DNA of 64,000 nt from Nonomuraea coxensis DSM 45129 (GTDB lineage: Bacteria; Actinomycetota; Actinomycetes; Streptosporangiales; Streptosporangiaceae). A model generated the notes under the pieces. The model was not told the origin of the DNA, ran no database searches, and saw nothing but the letters and a program-made list of their open reading frames with translations. Below are positions 9,425 to 18,301 of this stretch, piece after piece. The position numbers and the translations under genes were made by a program. Positions within the stretch are counted from its first letter, which is position 1. The number at the start of each line of letters is the position of its first letter. The stretch covers positions 3,142,501-3,206,500 of the forward strand of contig NZ_CP068985.1 in NCBI RefSeq assembly GCF_019397265.1. The letters are read 5' to 3'.

Positions 9425-10234
9425 GTGATTAGGATCACCGCTTGGCGGCGGCATCCCCTCGCGAGATATGCCGTCCTGATTTTGGCGTTGGCGCTGGTCG
9501 GGATGGTATACGCCGCCTTTGTCCAGGCGGGTAAGCCTGCCGACGCGGCGATGGCGGCAGGCAAGGTCGATGACGTGGCCGAGGGCAAGAGCCTGTTCGT
9601 CGCGCACTGCGCGAGCTGCCACGGCCTCAACGCGGAGGGCACCAACACCGCCCCCACGCTCATCGGCGTCGGCGCCGCGGCCGTCGACTTCCAGATGAGC
9701 ACCGGCCGCATGCCCGCAGCCAACCCCGGCCCCCAGGCCCCGCGCAAGCCGCTGGCCCCCTGGGTGAACGAGGACTCCATCCGGCAGATCTCGGCGTACG
9801 TGCAGTCGCTCGGCGGCGGCCCGCAGGTGCCCGGCGCCGAGCAGGTCGACGCCAAGCTCGGGGACGCCGGCCGCGGTGGCGAGCTGTTCCGCGCCAACTG
9901 CATCCAGTGCCACAACTGGGCGGGCGCGGGCGGCGCGCTGACGCAGGGCAAGTACGCCCCCAACCTCAACTCATCGTCCCCGACGCAGATCTACGAGGCG
10001 ATGGTCACCGGCCCCCAGGCGATGCCGGTCTTCAACGACACCACGATCACGCCGGAAGAGAAGCGTGACATGATCGCCTACATCGTCCAGGTCCGTGAGC
10101 AGAAGGACCCGGGAGGCTTCGGCCTCGGGCGCATCGGCCCCGTGACGGAAGGCATCGTCGCGTGGGTCGTGGGCATGGTCGCCCTCGTACTCGCCGCCAT
10201 CTGGATCACCGCGAAGAAGCGACAGAAGTCATGA
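9425..10234 (+). CDS. qcrC: Diheme cytochrome c of the bcc complex
   Basis: 269 residues from GTG 9425 behind AAGGAACGG. It has an N-terminal helix (about 13-33), two CxxCH heme sites (C62-A-S-C65-H66 and C159-I-Q-C162-H163) and a C-terminal anchor helix. The tandem heme domains act as the built-in electron wire between the Rieske centre and the CuA site of CtaC, replacing soluble cytochrome c. The stop overlaps the qcrA start. Confidence 0.97.
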   Translation: MIRITAWRRHPLARYAVLILALALVGMVYAAFVQAGKPADAAMAAGKVDDVAEGKSLFVAHCASCHGLNAEGTNTAPTLIGVGAAAVDFQMSTGRMPAANPGPQAPRKPLAPWVNEDSIRQISAYVQSLGGGPQVPGAEQVDAKLGDAGRGGELFRANCIQCHNWAGAGGALTQGKYAPNLNSSSPTQIYEAMVTGPQAMPVFNDTTITPEEKRDMIAYIVQVREQKDPGGFGLGRIGPVTEGIVAWVVGMVALVLAAIWITAKKRQKS

Positions 10235-11346
10235 CTGACAACGAGCACGAGATCGAGCAGCCGGACGAGCGCGTCCCCAAGCGCGTGATCGGCACTCCCG
10301 CACCGGGCACCTCGATGCTCGGCGAGGCGGAGGCGGCCGAGGCCGCCGGCAAGGACGTCCCCGGCGTGACGCTGCAGGACGAGGCGAAGGCCCGCAAGGC
10401 GGAGAAGATCGTGGCGCTCTGCTTCACGATCACCTTCCTCGCGACCATCGCGTTCATCATCTCCTACGTGGTGTTCCAGGTGGGCACGCCCGAGTCGACG
10501 GGGAACTCCAACCTCGCGCTGGGCGCCTCGCTCACCGTCGCCATCATGGGCCTGGCCATCGGCATCGTGGTCTGGGTCCGGATGATCATGCCGAAGTACT
10601 CGCTCATCCAGGAGCGCCACGAGATGGCCTCCGCGGAGCCCGACCGCGAGGTCGTCGCCGACACCTTCGTGGCGGGCGCCAACGAGAGCGGCTTCGTCAA
10701 GCGCAGGCTGCTGCGCCGCACCCTGCTGCTGGCCGCGGCCCCGCTCGGCCTGGTGCCGCTGGTGCTGCTGCGTGACCTCGACAACAGCAACATGCCGGCC
10801 TCGAAGTTCAACAAGCTGCTGCGCCACACGGTCTGGGGAGAGAAGACCAAGGAGGGCAAGCCGCTCAGGCTCGTCGTCGAGGGCACCGGCCAGCCCATCA
10901 GGGCCGCCGACTTCAACTCGCCCGGCGGCATCCTGTCGGTCGTCCCCGAGGGCTACGAGCACGACCTCAACGCCCTGGCCAAGGCCACGCTGATCCTGAT
11001 CAAGTTCCGTCCCGAGGAGCTCAAGGACGGGGTCAACAAGAACTGGATCCACGACGGCATCGTCGCCTACTCCAAGATCTGCACCCACGTGGGCTGCCCG
11101 GCCGCGCTCTACGAGCAGAACACCCACCACATCCTCTGCCCGTGCCACCAGTCGACGTTCGACGCCGCCGACGGCGCCAAGGTCATCTTCGGCCCGGCCG
11201 CGCGGCCGCTGCCGCAGCTGCCGATCACCGTGGACGAGCAGGGCTACCTGATCGCCAAGGGCGACTTCGACGTGCCGGTCGGCCCGAGCTACTGGGAGCG
11301 CGGCGACGCGGAGGCCGCCGTCAGGATGCAGGGAGGCCAGCAGTGA
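10231..11346 (+). CDS. qcrA: Rieske iron-sulfur protein of the bcc complex
   Basis: 371 residues from the ATG that overlaps the qcrC stop. The long cytoplasmic N-terminus and three membrane helices are the actinobacterial form. The 2Fe-2S ligands are C284-x-H286 (in CTHVGC) and C303-x2-H306 (in CPCH), with C289 and C305 placed for the stabilising disulfide. It takes an electron from menaquinol and hands it to QcrC. It overlaps qcrB by GTGA. Confidence 0.97.
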   Translation: MTDNEHEIEQPDERVPKRVIGTPAPGTSMLGEAEAAEAAGKDVPGVTLQDEAKARKAEKIVALCFTITFLATIAFIISYVVFQVGTPESTGNSNLALGASLTVAIMGLAIGIVVWVRMIMPKYSLIQERHEMASAEPDREVVADTFVAGANESGFVKRRLLRRTLLLAAAPLGLVPLVLLRDLDNSNMPASKFNKLLRHTVWGEKTKEGKPLRLVVEGTGQPIRAADFNSPGGILSVVPEGYEHDLNALAKATLILIKFRPEELKDGVNKNWIHDGIVAYSKICTHVGCPAALYEQNTHHILCPCHQSTFDAADGAKVIFGPAARPLPQLPITVDEQGYLIAKGDFDVPVGPSYWERGDAEAAVRMQGGQQ

Positions 11347-13007
11347 GCGGCGAACTGAACACCGTGCCCAAGGGCATCGCGGGGCCGTCGACCTGGCTGG
11401 ACGACCGGCTCGGCGGCGCCAACTTCCTCAAGCGCAACCTGCGCAAGATCTTCCCGGACCACTGGTCGTTCCTGCTGGGCGAGATCGCGCTCTACTCCTT
11501 CATCATCCTGCTGCTGACCGGCACGTTCCTGACGCTGTGGTTCAACCCCAGCATGACGGAGGTCGCCTACGACGGCCCGTACGCGCCGCTCAAGGGCGTC
11601 ATGATGTCGGAGGCCTACGCCTCGGCGCTGGAGATCAGCTTCGAGGTCCGTGGTGGACTGCTCATGCGGCAGATGCACCACTGGGCGGCCCTGCTCTTCG
11701 TGGCCGGCATGATGGTCCACATGCTGCGGGTGTTCTTCACGGGCGCCTACCGCAAGCCGCGTGAGATCAACTGGCTGATCGGCGTGCTGCTGCTGACGCT
11801 GGCGCTGGCCGAGGGCCTGACCGGCTACTCGCTGCCCGACGACCTGCTGTCCGGCGCCGGTCTGCGCATCACGGAGGGCGTGGCGATCTCGCTGCCGCTG
11901 GTCGGCACGTACATCACGTTCTTCCTGTTCGGCGGCGAGTACCCGGGCGAGGACGTCATTCCACGCTTCTACTCGTTGCACATCCTGCTCATCCCGGGCA
12001 TCCTGCTGGCGCTGATCTCGGCCCACATGGTGCTCATGTGGGTGCAGAAGCACACGCAGATGCCGGGCAAGAGCCGCACCAACACCAACGTGGTCGGCGC
12101 GCCGTTCTACCCGGCCTTCATGGCCAAGGCGGGCGCGTACTTCCTGTTCACGCTGGGCGTGATCGCGGGTCTGGCGACGTTCGCGCAGATCAACCCGATC
12201 TGGCTGTTCGGGCCGTACACACCGGCCGACATCTCGGCGGGGTCGCAGCCCGACTGGTACATGGGCTTCCTCGAGGGCTCCCTGCGCATCATGCCGCCAT
12301 GGGAGTGGAACCTCTTCGGGACGGCCCACGCGGGCACGTTGCCGCTGAGCGTCATCATCCCGGCGTTGCTGCCGCTCGGCATCGTCATGACGGGCCTGGC
12401 GCTCTACCCGTTCCTCGAACAATGGGTGACCGGCGACCGGCGTGAGCACCACGTCGCCGACCGCCCGCGCAACAACCCGCACCGCACCTCGATCGGCGTC
12501 TCGGCGATCACGTTCTACGGTCTGCTGTGGCTGCTCGGCGCGAACGACGAGATCGCGGCGAACTTCCACATCAGCCTCAACTGGACGACCTACATCGGCC
12601 GGGTGCTGATCTTCGTCGGCCCGGCGCTGGCCTACCTGATCACCTACCGCATGTGCCTCGGCCTGCAGCGCTCCGACGCGGCGGTCATCTCGCACGGCGT
12701 GGAGTCGGGTGTCATCAAGCGGCTGCCGCACGGTGAGTTCATCGAGGTCCACACGCCGCCGGCGGAGGACATCGAGGCCCACATGCGCGGCAAGGAGCCG
12801 GTGCTGATGCTCCCGGTGAAGGAGGACCGCGCGGGCATCCCGCCGAAGGGCATGCGCGGGCCGCTCGGCAAGCTGCGGGCGCGGATGTCCCGGGCGTACG
12901 GCGGGGAGAAGATCCCGCTGGACGAGGGGCACGGCCACGGTCACGGCGAGGACGAGCACGCCGCCATCGGCACCGGCGGCGACGAGGACCGCAGCCTCAC
13001 GCACTGA
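11343..13007 (+). CDS. qcrB: Cytochrome b subunit of the bcc complex
   Basis: 554 residues from the GTG overlapping the qcrA stop. Core helices carry the heme b ligand pairs (H in RQMHHWAALL and MMVHMLRVF; H in FYSLHILLIP and ISAHMVLMW), and a PDWY motif marks the quinol-oxidation site. The long cytoplasmic C-tail, typical of actinobacteria, ends in a His/Asp/Glu-rich stretch with four alternating Gly-His pairs. It oxidises menaquinol in the membrane. A 17-bp palindrome follows. Confidence 0.97.
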   Translation: MSGELNTVPKGIAGPSTWLDDRLGGANFLKRNLRKIFPDHWSFLLGEIALYSFIILLLTGTFLTLWFNPSMTEVAYDGPYAPLKGVMMSEAYASALEISFEVRGGLLMRQMHHWAALLFVAGMMVHMLRVFFTGAYRKPREINWLIGVLLLTLALAEGLTGYSLPDDLLSGAGLRITEGVAISLPLVGTYITFFLFGGEYPGEDVIPRFYSLHILLIPGILLALISAHMVLMWVQKHTQMPGKSRTNTNVVGAPFYPAFMAKAGAYFLFTLGVIAGLATFAQINPIWLFGPYTPADISAGSQPDWYMGFLEGSLRIMPPWEWNLFGTAHAGTLPLSVIIPALLPLGIVMTGLALYPFLEQWVTGDRREHHVADRPRNNPHRTSIGVSAITFYGLLWLLGANDEIAANFHISLNWTTYIGRVLIFVGPALAYLITYRMCLGLQRSDAAVISHGVESGVIKRLPHGEFIEVHTPPAEDIEAHMRGKEPVLMLPVKEDRAGIPPKGMRGPLGKLRARMSRAYGGEKIPLDEGHGHGHGEDEHAAIGTGGDEDRSLTH

Positions 13008-13032
13008 CCGATCCACCGCATCGCCACACCGC

Positions 13033-13067
13033 GCGGGCCCGGACGACCACTGGTCGTCCGGGCCCGC
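13033..13067. terminator. Terminator of ctaE-qcrCAB
   Basis: GCGGGCCCGGACGACC (13033-13048) is the exact complement of 13052-13067; the whole is a 35-nt palindrome 26 nt after the qcrB stop. No T-tract. Confidence 0.85.
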
Positions 13068-13113
13068 CGGTCTTCCCGGGGGTTGAGAGCGCCCTGGACG
13101 CGGGCATGCGTCA

Positions 13114-13148
13114 GCCGCCCGGGGGACGGTGGTCCGGCTCCGGGCGGC
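13114..13148 (-). terminator. Hairpin downstream of the Lrp-type gene
   Basis: GCCGCCCGG (13114-13122) is complementary to CCGGGCGGC (13140-13148), placed 15 nt past the stop of the minus-strand gene. Confidence 0.6.
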
Positions 13149-13163
13149 GGGTCAGGGGAGGGG

Positions 13164-13451
13164 TCAGTCGGCCTCGGGGAAGCCGATGGAGAACGCGGCG
13201 TCGAGGTCGTGCTTGGAGTAGGCGCGGAAGGCGATGTGCGTCTCGGTGTGCAGCACGCCCTCGACCTTGTTGACGCGCCCGGGGACGACCTCGGCGATCT
13301 GCTCGTAGACCGGGACCCGGACCATGGCGAGCAGGTCGTAGTCGCCGGTGATGGAGTAGACCTCGCTGACCCCGTCGATCTCGGCGATCGTCTCGGCGAC
13401 CTCCGTGATCCGGTCTACCTCGGCCTTGATGTGGACGATAGCCGTGACCAT
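13164..13451 (-). CDS. Stand-alone Lrp/AsnC ligand-binding (RAM) domain protein
   Basis: 95 residues covering only the alpha/beta ligand domain of Lrp/AsnC regulators (starts MVTAIVHIKAEVDRITEV; the G-x-YD segment ITGDYDLL is present). There is no helix-turn-helix, so it cannot bind DNA alone. Such SraA-like proteins form rings that sense amino acids or pair with full-length Lrp proteins. ATG 13451 lies 6 nt after a TACAGT -10, so the mRNA is probably leaderless. Confidence 0.88.
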   Translation of the reverse strand: MVTAIVHIKAEVDRITEVAETIAEIDGVSEVYSITGDYDLLAMVRVPVYEQIAEVVPGRVNKVEGVLHTETHIAFRAYSKHDLDAAFSIGFPEAD

Positions 13452-13457
13452 GCATCA

Positions 13458-13463
13458 ACTGTA
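13458..13463 (-). promoter_or_regulatory. -10 element of leaderless promoter
   Basis: TACAGT on the minus strand, 6 nt before ATG 13451; no Shine-Dalgarno is present. Confidence 0.5.
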
Positions 13464-13468
13464 TCGGT

Positions 13469-15193
13469 TTACCGCAAAGGCCGCCCCTCCCGCCCGCGGC
13501 CCTGATCGAGGTGGCGGTAGGCGAGGTCGATGCGCGCCTTGTGCCGCGCGGCCCCCTGGGCGGGCAGGCTCCACTCGCCGTCGACCTCCACCAGCCGGAC
13601 CCCCGGCGACTCCAGCCAGCGCAGGATGCACTCGGTCTCCTCGGCGCTCGCCGCGTGCACGGGGCCGGGCCCCGGCAGCACGGCCTCCGCCGAGGCCGTG
13701 AGCGAGGCCACGAACGGCGTGGGATGCGCGCCCTTGGCCAGGACCCCCGCCCCGGCCAGCCGCCCGTAGCGGACGACGTGGACGTCCCAGCCGCCGCCGA
13801 AGGCCGGCGCCGCGGCCACGAGCTGCGGGATGCGGGTGAGGGCGCTGAGCCGCTGCATGCGGGCCGCCGCCCGGACGAACGAGGCCAGCCGGTCGCGGTC
13901 GACCGACGCCTCCTCGTAGCGCTGCTCGACCGACAGCCGCTCCATGCGCGCCGCGACGGCGGCGAACACGGGCGTCGCGTCGAGGGTCATGGCCCGCCGG
14001 GCGGCCTCGACATGCGCGGCGTAGTCCGCCGGGCTCTCCCTGCCCTCGCACGGCGCGCCGCAGCGGCCCATCTCGTGCAGCACGCAGGCCGCCCTGCGGG
14101 TGCGCGGCCCGAGCGCCTGCGTGCACTGGCGCAGCGGCACCGCCTCGTGCAGCGCGATGCGCGCGTCGTCGGCCTGCCGGGCGCTGGTGAACGGTCCGAG
14201 ATAGGTGGCCGCGTCGTCCTTGAGCTCGCGCACGATCGACAGCCGGGGGAACGGCTCGGAGGTGAGCTTGAGCCACACCATCTTCTCGGGGAAGCGGGAG
14301 CGCCGGTTGTAGCGGGGCTTGGCGCCGCCGATCAGGCGCAGCTCCCTGACCTCGGCCTCCAGCGCGGTCGCGCAGACGATGTGCCGGACCCGGTCGGCGA
14401 TCCCGATCATCTCCCTGATGCGCGGCCGGGTCTCGCTGGCCGTGAAGTAGGAGCGCACGCGGTTGCGCAGGTTGGTGCTCTTGCCGATGTAGAGCACCTC
14501 GCCGCGCTCGTCCTCGAACAGGTAGACGCCCGGCGCGTGCGGCACGGAGTCGGCCAGGTGGCGCTTGCGCTGCTGCTCGGGCGTCGGCGCGCGGACGAAC
14601 GACTTGAGCTCCTCCAGGGTGTGCACCTGGAAGGAGCCGGCCCGCTCGATGAGCCCGTGCAGCACGTCGACCGTGGCCCGCGCGTCCTGCAGCGCCCGGT
14701 GGCACGGCTCGACCGGGCTGCGGAAGAAGCGGGCCAGCGTCGCCAGCTTGGCGTTGGGCGTCTCGTCGCGGGTGAGCACCCGGCGGGCGAGATCGACGGT
14801 GTCGACCACCGGGTTGGCGGGGGAGGGGTAGCCGTGGGCGGCGCAGGCGGCCTTGACGAAACGGGTGTCGAAGCTCGCGTTGTGCGCCACCAGCACCGAC
14901 CCCCGGACGAACTCCAGGAAACTCGGCAGCACCGCCTCGATCCGCGGCGCGGCCACCACCATGGCGTCGGTGATGCCGGTCAGCACCGAGATGAACGGCG
15001 GGATCGGCCCCCCGGGATCGACCAGCGTGGAGAACTCGCCCAGCACCTCGCCCGCCCGCACCTTGACCGCCCCGATCTCGGTGATCGCGTCCTCCGCGGG
15101 CGAGCCGCCTGTCGTCTCCAGGTCGAACACGACGAACGTGACCTCGCTGAGCGGGGTGCCGAGCTCGTCGAGGGTGCCTTGAACCGCTTCCAC
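13469..15193 (-). CDS. DEDDh exonuclease fused to UvrC-like GIY-YIG nuclease
   Basis: 574 residues. The N-terminal domain (about 10-180) is a DnaQ/epsilon-type DEDDh 3'-5' exonuclease: FDLETTG (DxE), HNASFDTRF, and late HRALQDA. A UvrC/Cho-type GIY-YIG domain follows from about residue 205: APGVYLF, LYIGKS, NLRNRVRSYF and an RPRI arm; then a UvrC-like Cys region and UvrB-contact-type helix. The family is known in actinobacteria (M. tuberculosis Rv2191-like) and is linked to nucleotide excision. GTG 15193 is chosen because a TATGGT -10 lies 8 nt upstream; ATG 15238 is the alternative. Confidence 0.9.
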   Translation of the reverse strand: MEAVQGTLDELGTPLSEVTFVVFDLETTGGSPAEDAITEIGAVKVRAGEVLGEFSTLVDPGGPIPPFISVLTGITDAMVVAAPRIEAVLPSFLEFVRGSVLVAHNASFDTRFVKAACAAHGYPSPANPVVDTVDLARRVLTRDETPNAKLATLARFFRSPVEPCHRALQDARATVDVLHGLIERAGSFQVHTLEELKSFVRAPTPEQQRKRHLADSVPHAPGVYLFEDERGEVLYIGKSTNLRNRVRSYFTASETRPRIREMIGIADRVRHIVCATALEAEVRELRLIGGAKPRYNRRSRFPEKMVWLKLTSEPFPRLSIVRELKDDAATYLGPFTSARQADDARIALHEAVPLRQCTQALGPRTRRAACVLHEMGRCGAPCEGRESPADYAAHVEAARRAMTLDATPVFAAVAARMERLSVEQRYEEASVDRDRLASFVRAAARMQRLSALTRIPQLVAAAPAFGGGWDVHVVRYGRLAGAGVLAKGAHPTPFVASLTASAEAVLPGPGPVHAASAEETECILRWLESPGVRLVEVDGEWSLPAQGAARHKARIDLAYRHLDQGRGREGRPLR

Positions 15194-15201
15194 GAACCAA
15201 G

Positions 15202-15207
15202 ACCATA
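15202..15207 (-). promoter_or_regulatory. -10 element of leaderless promoter (exonuclease)
   Basis: TATGGT on the minus strand, 8 nt before GTG 15193; no Shine-Dalgarno. Confidence 0.45.
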
Positions 15208-15255
15208 GAGAGACCGACCGACAGGATGGAATAACCATCCCTCTTGATCGTTGGT

Positions 15256-15261
15256 TACCCT
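15256..15261 (+). promoter_or_regulatory. -10 element of leaderless promoter (kinase 1)
   Basis: TACCCT 7 nt before ATG 15269, with no Shine-Dalgarno between. Confidence 0.45.
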
Positions 15262-15268
15262 TCCCTTT

Positions 15269-16777
15269 ATGTCGGCGGGAAGACTCGCCGGCCGCTACTC
15301 CCTGCTGCGCCCGCTGGGCGCGGGCGGCATGGGGAAGGTGTGGCTGGCCAGGGACGAGATGCTCGACCGCGACGTCGCGGTCAAGGAGCTCACACTGCCC
15401 GAGGGCATGGCTCCCAAGGAGCGGGCCGACTCGGTCAAGCGCGCGGTGCGCGAGGCGCAGGCCACCGCGCGGCTGCGCCACCCCGGCATCGTCGCCCTGC
15501 ACGACGTGGTGGTCGAGAACGACCGTCCGTGGCTGGTCATGGAGCTGCTGCGGGGCCGCACCCTCGGCGACACCGTCCGCGAGTTCGGGCCCATGCCCGC
15601 CGAGCACGCCGCCCGCGTGGGCGCCGACGTGCTGGAGGCGCTGACGGCCGCGCACGCCCAGGGCATGCAGCACCGCGACGTCAAGCCGGGCAACGTGTTC
15701 CTGACCGAGAGCGGCCGGGTCGTGCTCACCGACTTCGGCATCGCCCGCCAGGAGGGCCAGGCCACGCTCACCGAGCAGGGCCTGATGATCGGCTCGCCCG
15801 GCTTCATCGCCCCCGAGCGGCTGGAGGGCCGGCCCGGCGGCCCGGCCGCCGACCTGTGGTCGCTCGGCGCCACCCTCTACGTCGCGGTCGCCGGCGTGCC
15901 CGCCTACGGCGGCTCGGCCGCCCAGCGGGTGCAGGCCACGCTGCTGTCGCCGCCGCCGGTCGCGCCGGGCCCGCTCGGCCCGCTGATCGCCGCCATGATG
16001 GCGCACCATCCGGCCGCCCGCCCCGGCCCGCGGGCGGTCGTGTCCGCGCTGCGCCAGGTCGCCGCCGGACGCCCCCTCCCCGAGCTGCCCGCCGACCAGA
16101 GCGTCACCGTGCCTGGCAAGGCCCCCGGGCGGGGGCGGGCCGTGGTGTGGGTCGCGGCGTCCGTGGCGCTCGCGGCGGTGCTGGCCGCCGGCGGCTTCCT
16201 CGCCGTACGCGGGCTGAGCGGCGGCGACGACGTGCCGGCCGCGTTCACCGCCCCCATGGACGTGTGCACGCTGCTCGCCGCCGAGGAGGTGGGCCGGCTG
16301 CTGCTCACCGCCGCCCCGCCCGAGCCGCAGCCCGGCTCCGACGAGGTCGGGCCCAAGTGCGGCTGGCCCGTCTCCGGCTCCGGCGTGGGCCTGCAGGTGC
16401 AGAAGGACTCCGACACCGTCGACCCGTGGTCGATGACCCCGGCCACGGCCCGCACGCTGTTCCAGAACCAGAGGCGTTACTGGGGCAAGTACACCAGCGT
16501 CGACTGGACCTGGCCGGAGATCGGCGTCAAGACCTCCAGGAAGGCCACGCTCACGCCGATCCGGCCGATCGCCGGCGTCGGGGAGGAGGCGTTCGGCTTC
16601 GAGCTGAAGGGGCCCACCGGGCGGGTGCACTCCGCGCACGTCTACTACCGGCTGGCCAACCTCGTCGTCAGCGTCGAGTACTCCACCCTGTCCGACCGGC
16701 CGACCGACGAGGACGTCAGGCAGACGGCGCTGAAGGCCGCCCGGGCGAGCGAGCAGGCGTTGCGCCATGCCGCATGA
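15269..16777 (+). CDS. Ser/Thr protein kinase with extracytoplasmic sensor domain (kinase 1)
   Basis: 502 residues from ATG 15269. Hanks-type kinase domain at about 8-265: glycine loop GAGGMGKVW, ATP-binding K39 in VAVKE, catalytic HRDVKPGN (about residue 135), DFG in LTDFGIA. One membrane helix at about 290-312. The outside domain begins with a C-x-x-L motif (DVCTLL), contains a C-x-W (KCGW), and has an IAGVGEEAF segment, resembling DUF3558-type domains. It is the first gene of a three-gene group and overlaps kinase 2 by 11 nt, so the two are surely co-translated. The signal sensed is unknown. Confidence 0.93.
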   Translation: MSAGRLAGRYSLLRPLGAGGMGKVWLARDEMLDRDVAVKELTLPEGMAPKERADSVKRAVREAQATARLRHPGIVALHDVVVENDRPWLVMELLRGRTLGDTVREFGPMPAEHAARVGADVLEALTAAHAQGMQHRDVKPGNVFLTESGRVVLTDFGIARQEGQATLTEQGLMIGSPGFIAPERLEGRPGGPAADLWSLGATLYVAVAGVPAYGGSAAQRVQATLLSPPPVAPGPLGPLIAAMMAHHPAARPGPRAVVSALRQVAAGRPLPELPADQSVTVPGKAPGRGRAVVWVAASVALAAVLAAGGFLAVRGLSGGDDVPAAFTAPMDVCTLLAAEEVGRLLLTAAPPEPQPGSDEVGPKCGWPVSGSGVGLQVQKDSDTVDPWSMTPATARTLFQNQRRYWGKYTSVDWTWPEIGVKTSRKATLTPIRPIAGVGEEAFGFELKGPTGRVHSAHVYYRLANLVVSVEYSTLSDRPTDEDVRQTALKAARASEQALRHAA

Positions 16778-18215
16778 CCTCTACCTGCTGGCCGGCCGCT
16801 ACCGGCTGATCGAGCGGCTCGGCCAGGGCGGCGCGGGCACCGTGTGGCGGGCCATCGACGAGATGCTCGACCGCCAGGTCGCGGTCAAGCAGGTGCGCGT
16901 CCCCGACGGCCTCACCCCCGACGAGCGGGCGCGGTTCACCGGCCGGGCCATCCACGAGGCCCGCTCCGCCGGCCGGCTGCGCGACCCGGCGATCGTGCTC
17001 GTGCACGACGTCGTGCTGGAGGGCCACCAGCCGTGGATCATCATGGACCTCGTCACCGGCCGCTCGCTCGACCAGCTCATCAAGGAGCGGGGCCCGCTGC
17101 CGCCCGGCGCCGTGGCCAGGATCGGGCTGCGCGTGCTGTCGGCGCTGGAGGTCGCGCACGCCCACGGCATGCTGCACCAGGACGTCAAGCCGGGCAACAT
17201 CCTGCTCGACGCCGACGGCTCGGCCATGCTCACCGACTTCGGCATCGCGGCCCCCATGGGCGGCCAGGGCGGCCAGGGAGAGCCGGCGGGCACCGCGGGC
17301 TCGCCCGGCTACATGGCCCCTGAGCGCCTCAACGAGCAGCCCTCAGGACCCGCCTCCGACCTGTGGTCGCTCGGCGCGAGCCTCTACACGGCGGTGGAGG
17401 GGCGGGCGCCGTTCGAGCGCGACCTGCCCGCCGCGGTGACGGCGGCGGTGCTGCTGCACGAGCCGCCGTTCCCGGCCAGGGCGGGGCGGCGCCTCGGCGG
17501 CCTGCTGATGGCCATGCTCGCCAAGAACCCCGCGGCACGTCCCACCGCGCCGCAGATCAGGCAGGCGCTCACGCCCCTGGTCGACGCCGCCCCCGAGCCG
17601 CGGGGCCGGCCCCGGTGGCTGCTGCCCGCCGCGCTCGGTGCCGCCGCCGTCGTGCTGCTCGGCGCCGGCGGCTGGTACGCGCTCTCGGCCCTCCGCCCCC
17701 AGCCCGACGCCGGCCGGTACGCCGCCGCGCCAGACCCGTGCACGCTGCTGACCGACGCCCAGGCCGCGGAGCTCACGAAGGTCGCGCCGACGCGCAACGC
17801 GAGCCGGCCGGGGGAGTGCCAGTGGATCGTGCGCGAGGAGCCGGGGCGCACGCTCACCGTACGCGCCTGGGCGGAGAAGCCGGACGGCGACCTCGGCGGG
17901 CCGCAGGTGGCGCAGCGGCGCTTCGCCAGCGAGAAGGCCACCCGCGCGGCGGGCAAGGGTCAGGAAGGGCGTGGCGTGCGCGGCGGGGTGTCCGAGGTGC
18001 CGGGGATCGCGGAGGCGGCCATCCTGCAGAACAGCTTCACGTTCTACATCAACACCAACAAAACCGGTCGATCCGACAGCGTGCTGCTCTTCCGGACGAG
18101 TAACCTGCTCGGCGAAGTGGTGTGGCACCGTGAAGACGTCCCCGCGTCGAGAGCGGCGGACAAGGAGACCGCGGTCGCCGCGGCCCGGCTGGTGGCCGCG
18201 GCCCTGAACAGATGA
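16767..18215 (+). CDS. Ser/Thr protein kinase with the same type of sensor domain (kinase 2)
   Basis: 482 residues. Kinase domain with GQGGAGTVW glycine loop, VAVKQ lysine, HQDVKPGN catalytic loop and DFG. The Arg of the usual HRD is Gln, making it a non-RD kinase. Membrane helix at about 282-307. The outer domain starts DPCTLL, has the paired C-x-W (ECQW) and a VPGIAEAA segment, as in kinase 1. The start overlaps the end of kinase 1, which suggests fixed stoichiometry. Autophosphorylation may differ because of the missing HRD Arg. Confidence 0.92.
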   Translation: MPHDLYLLAGRYRLIERLGQGGAGTVWRAIDEMLDRQVAVKQVRVPDGLTPDERARFTGRAIHEARSAGRLRDPAIVLVHDVVLEGHQPWIIMDLVTGRSLDQLIKERGPLPPGAVARIGLRVLSALEVAHAHGMLHQDVKPGNILLDADGSAMLTDFGIAAPMGGQGGQGEPAGTAGSPGYMAPERLNEQPSGPASDLWSLGASLYTAVEGRAPFERDLPAAVTAAVLLHEPPFPARAGRRLGGLLMAMLAKNPAARPTAPQIRQALTPLVDAAPEPRGRPRWLLPAALGAAAVVLLGAGGWYALSALRPQPDAGRYAAAPDPCTLLTDAQAAELTKVAPTRNASRPGECQWIVREEPGRTLTVRAWAEKPDGDLGGPQVAQRRFASEKATRAAGKGQEGRGVRGGVSEVPGIAEAAILQNSFTFYINTNKTGRSDSVLLFRTSNLLGEVVWHREDVPASRAADKETAVAAARLVAAALNR

Positions 18216-18301
18216 CCCGCGCCGTGACGAACGTCGCAGCGTCCTGCAAGGGGTGTGACTAGCATGTTCTCCCGCAAGTCAGGGCGACCCCAGGAGTCCC
18301 A

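Noticed and set aside
11289..13016. 575-codon minus-strand open frame opposite qcrB
   Set aside because: Antisense shadow with low-complexity charged residues; qcrB is certain.
15194..16768. Upstream extension of the DEDDh nuclease frame over the kinase 1 gene
   Set aside because: Would make a 1099-residue protein whose added part is antisense of a kinase with intact motifs; the exonuclease homology begins after 15193.
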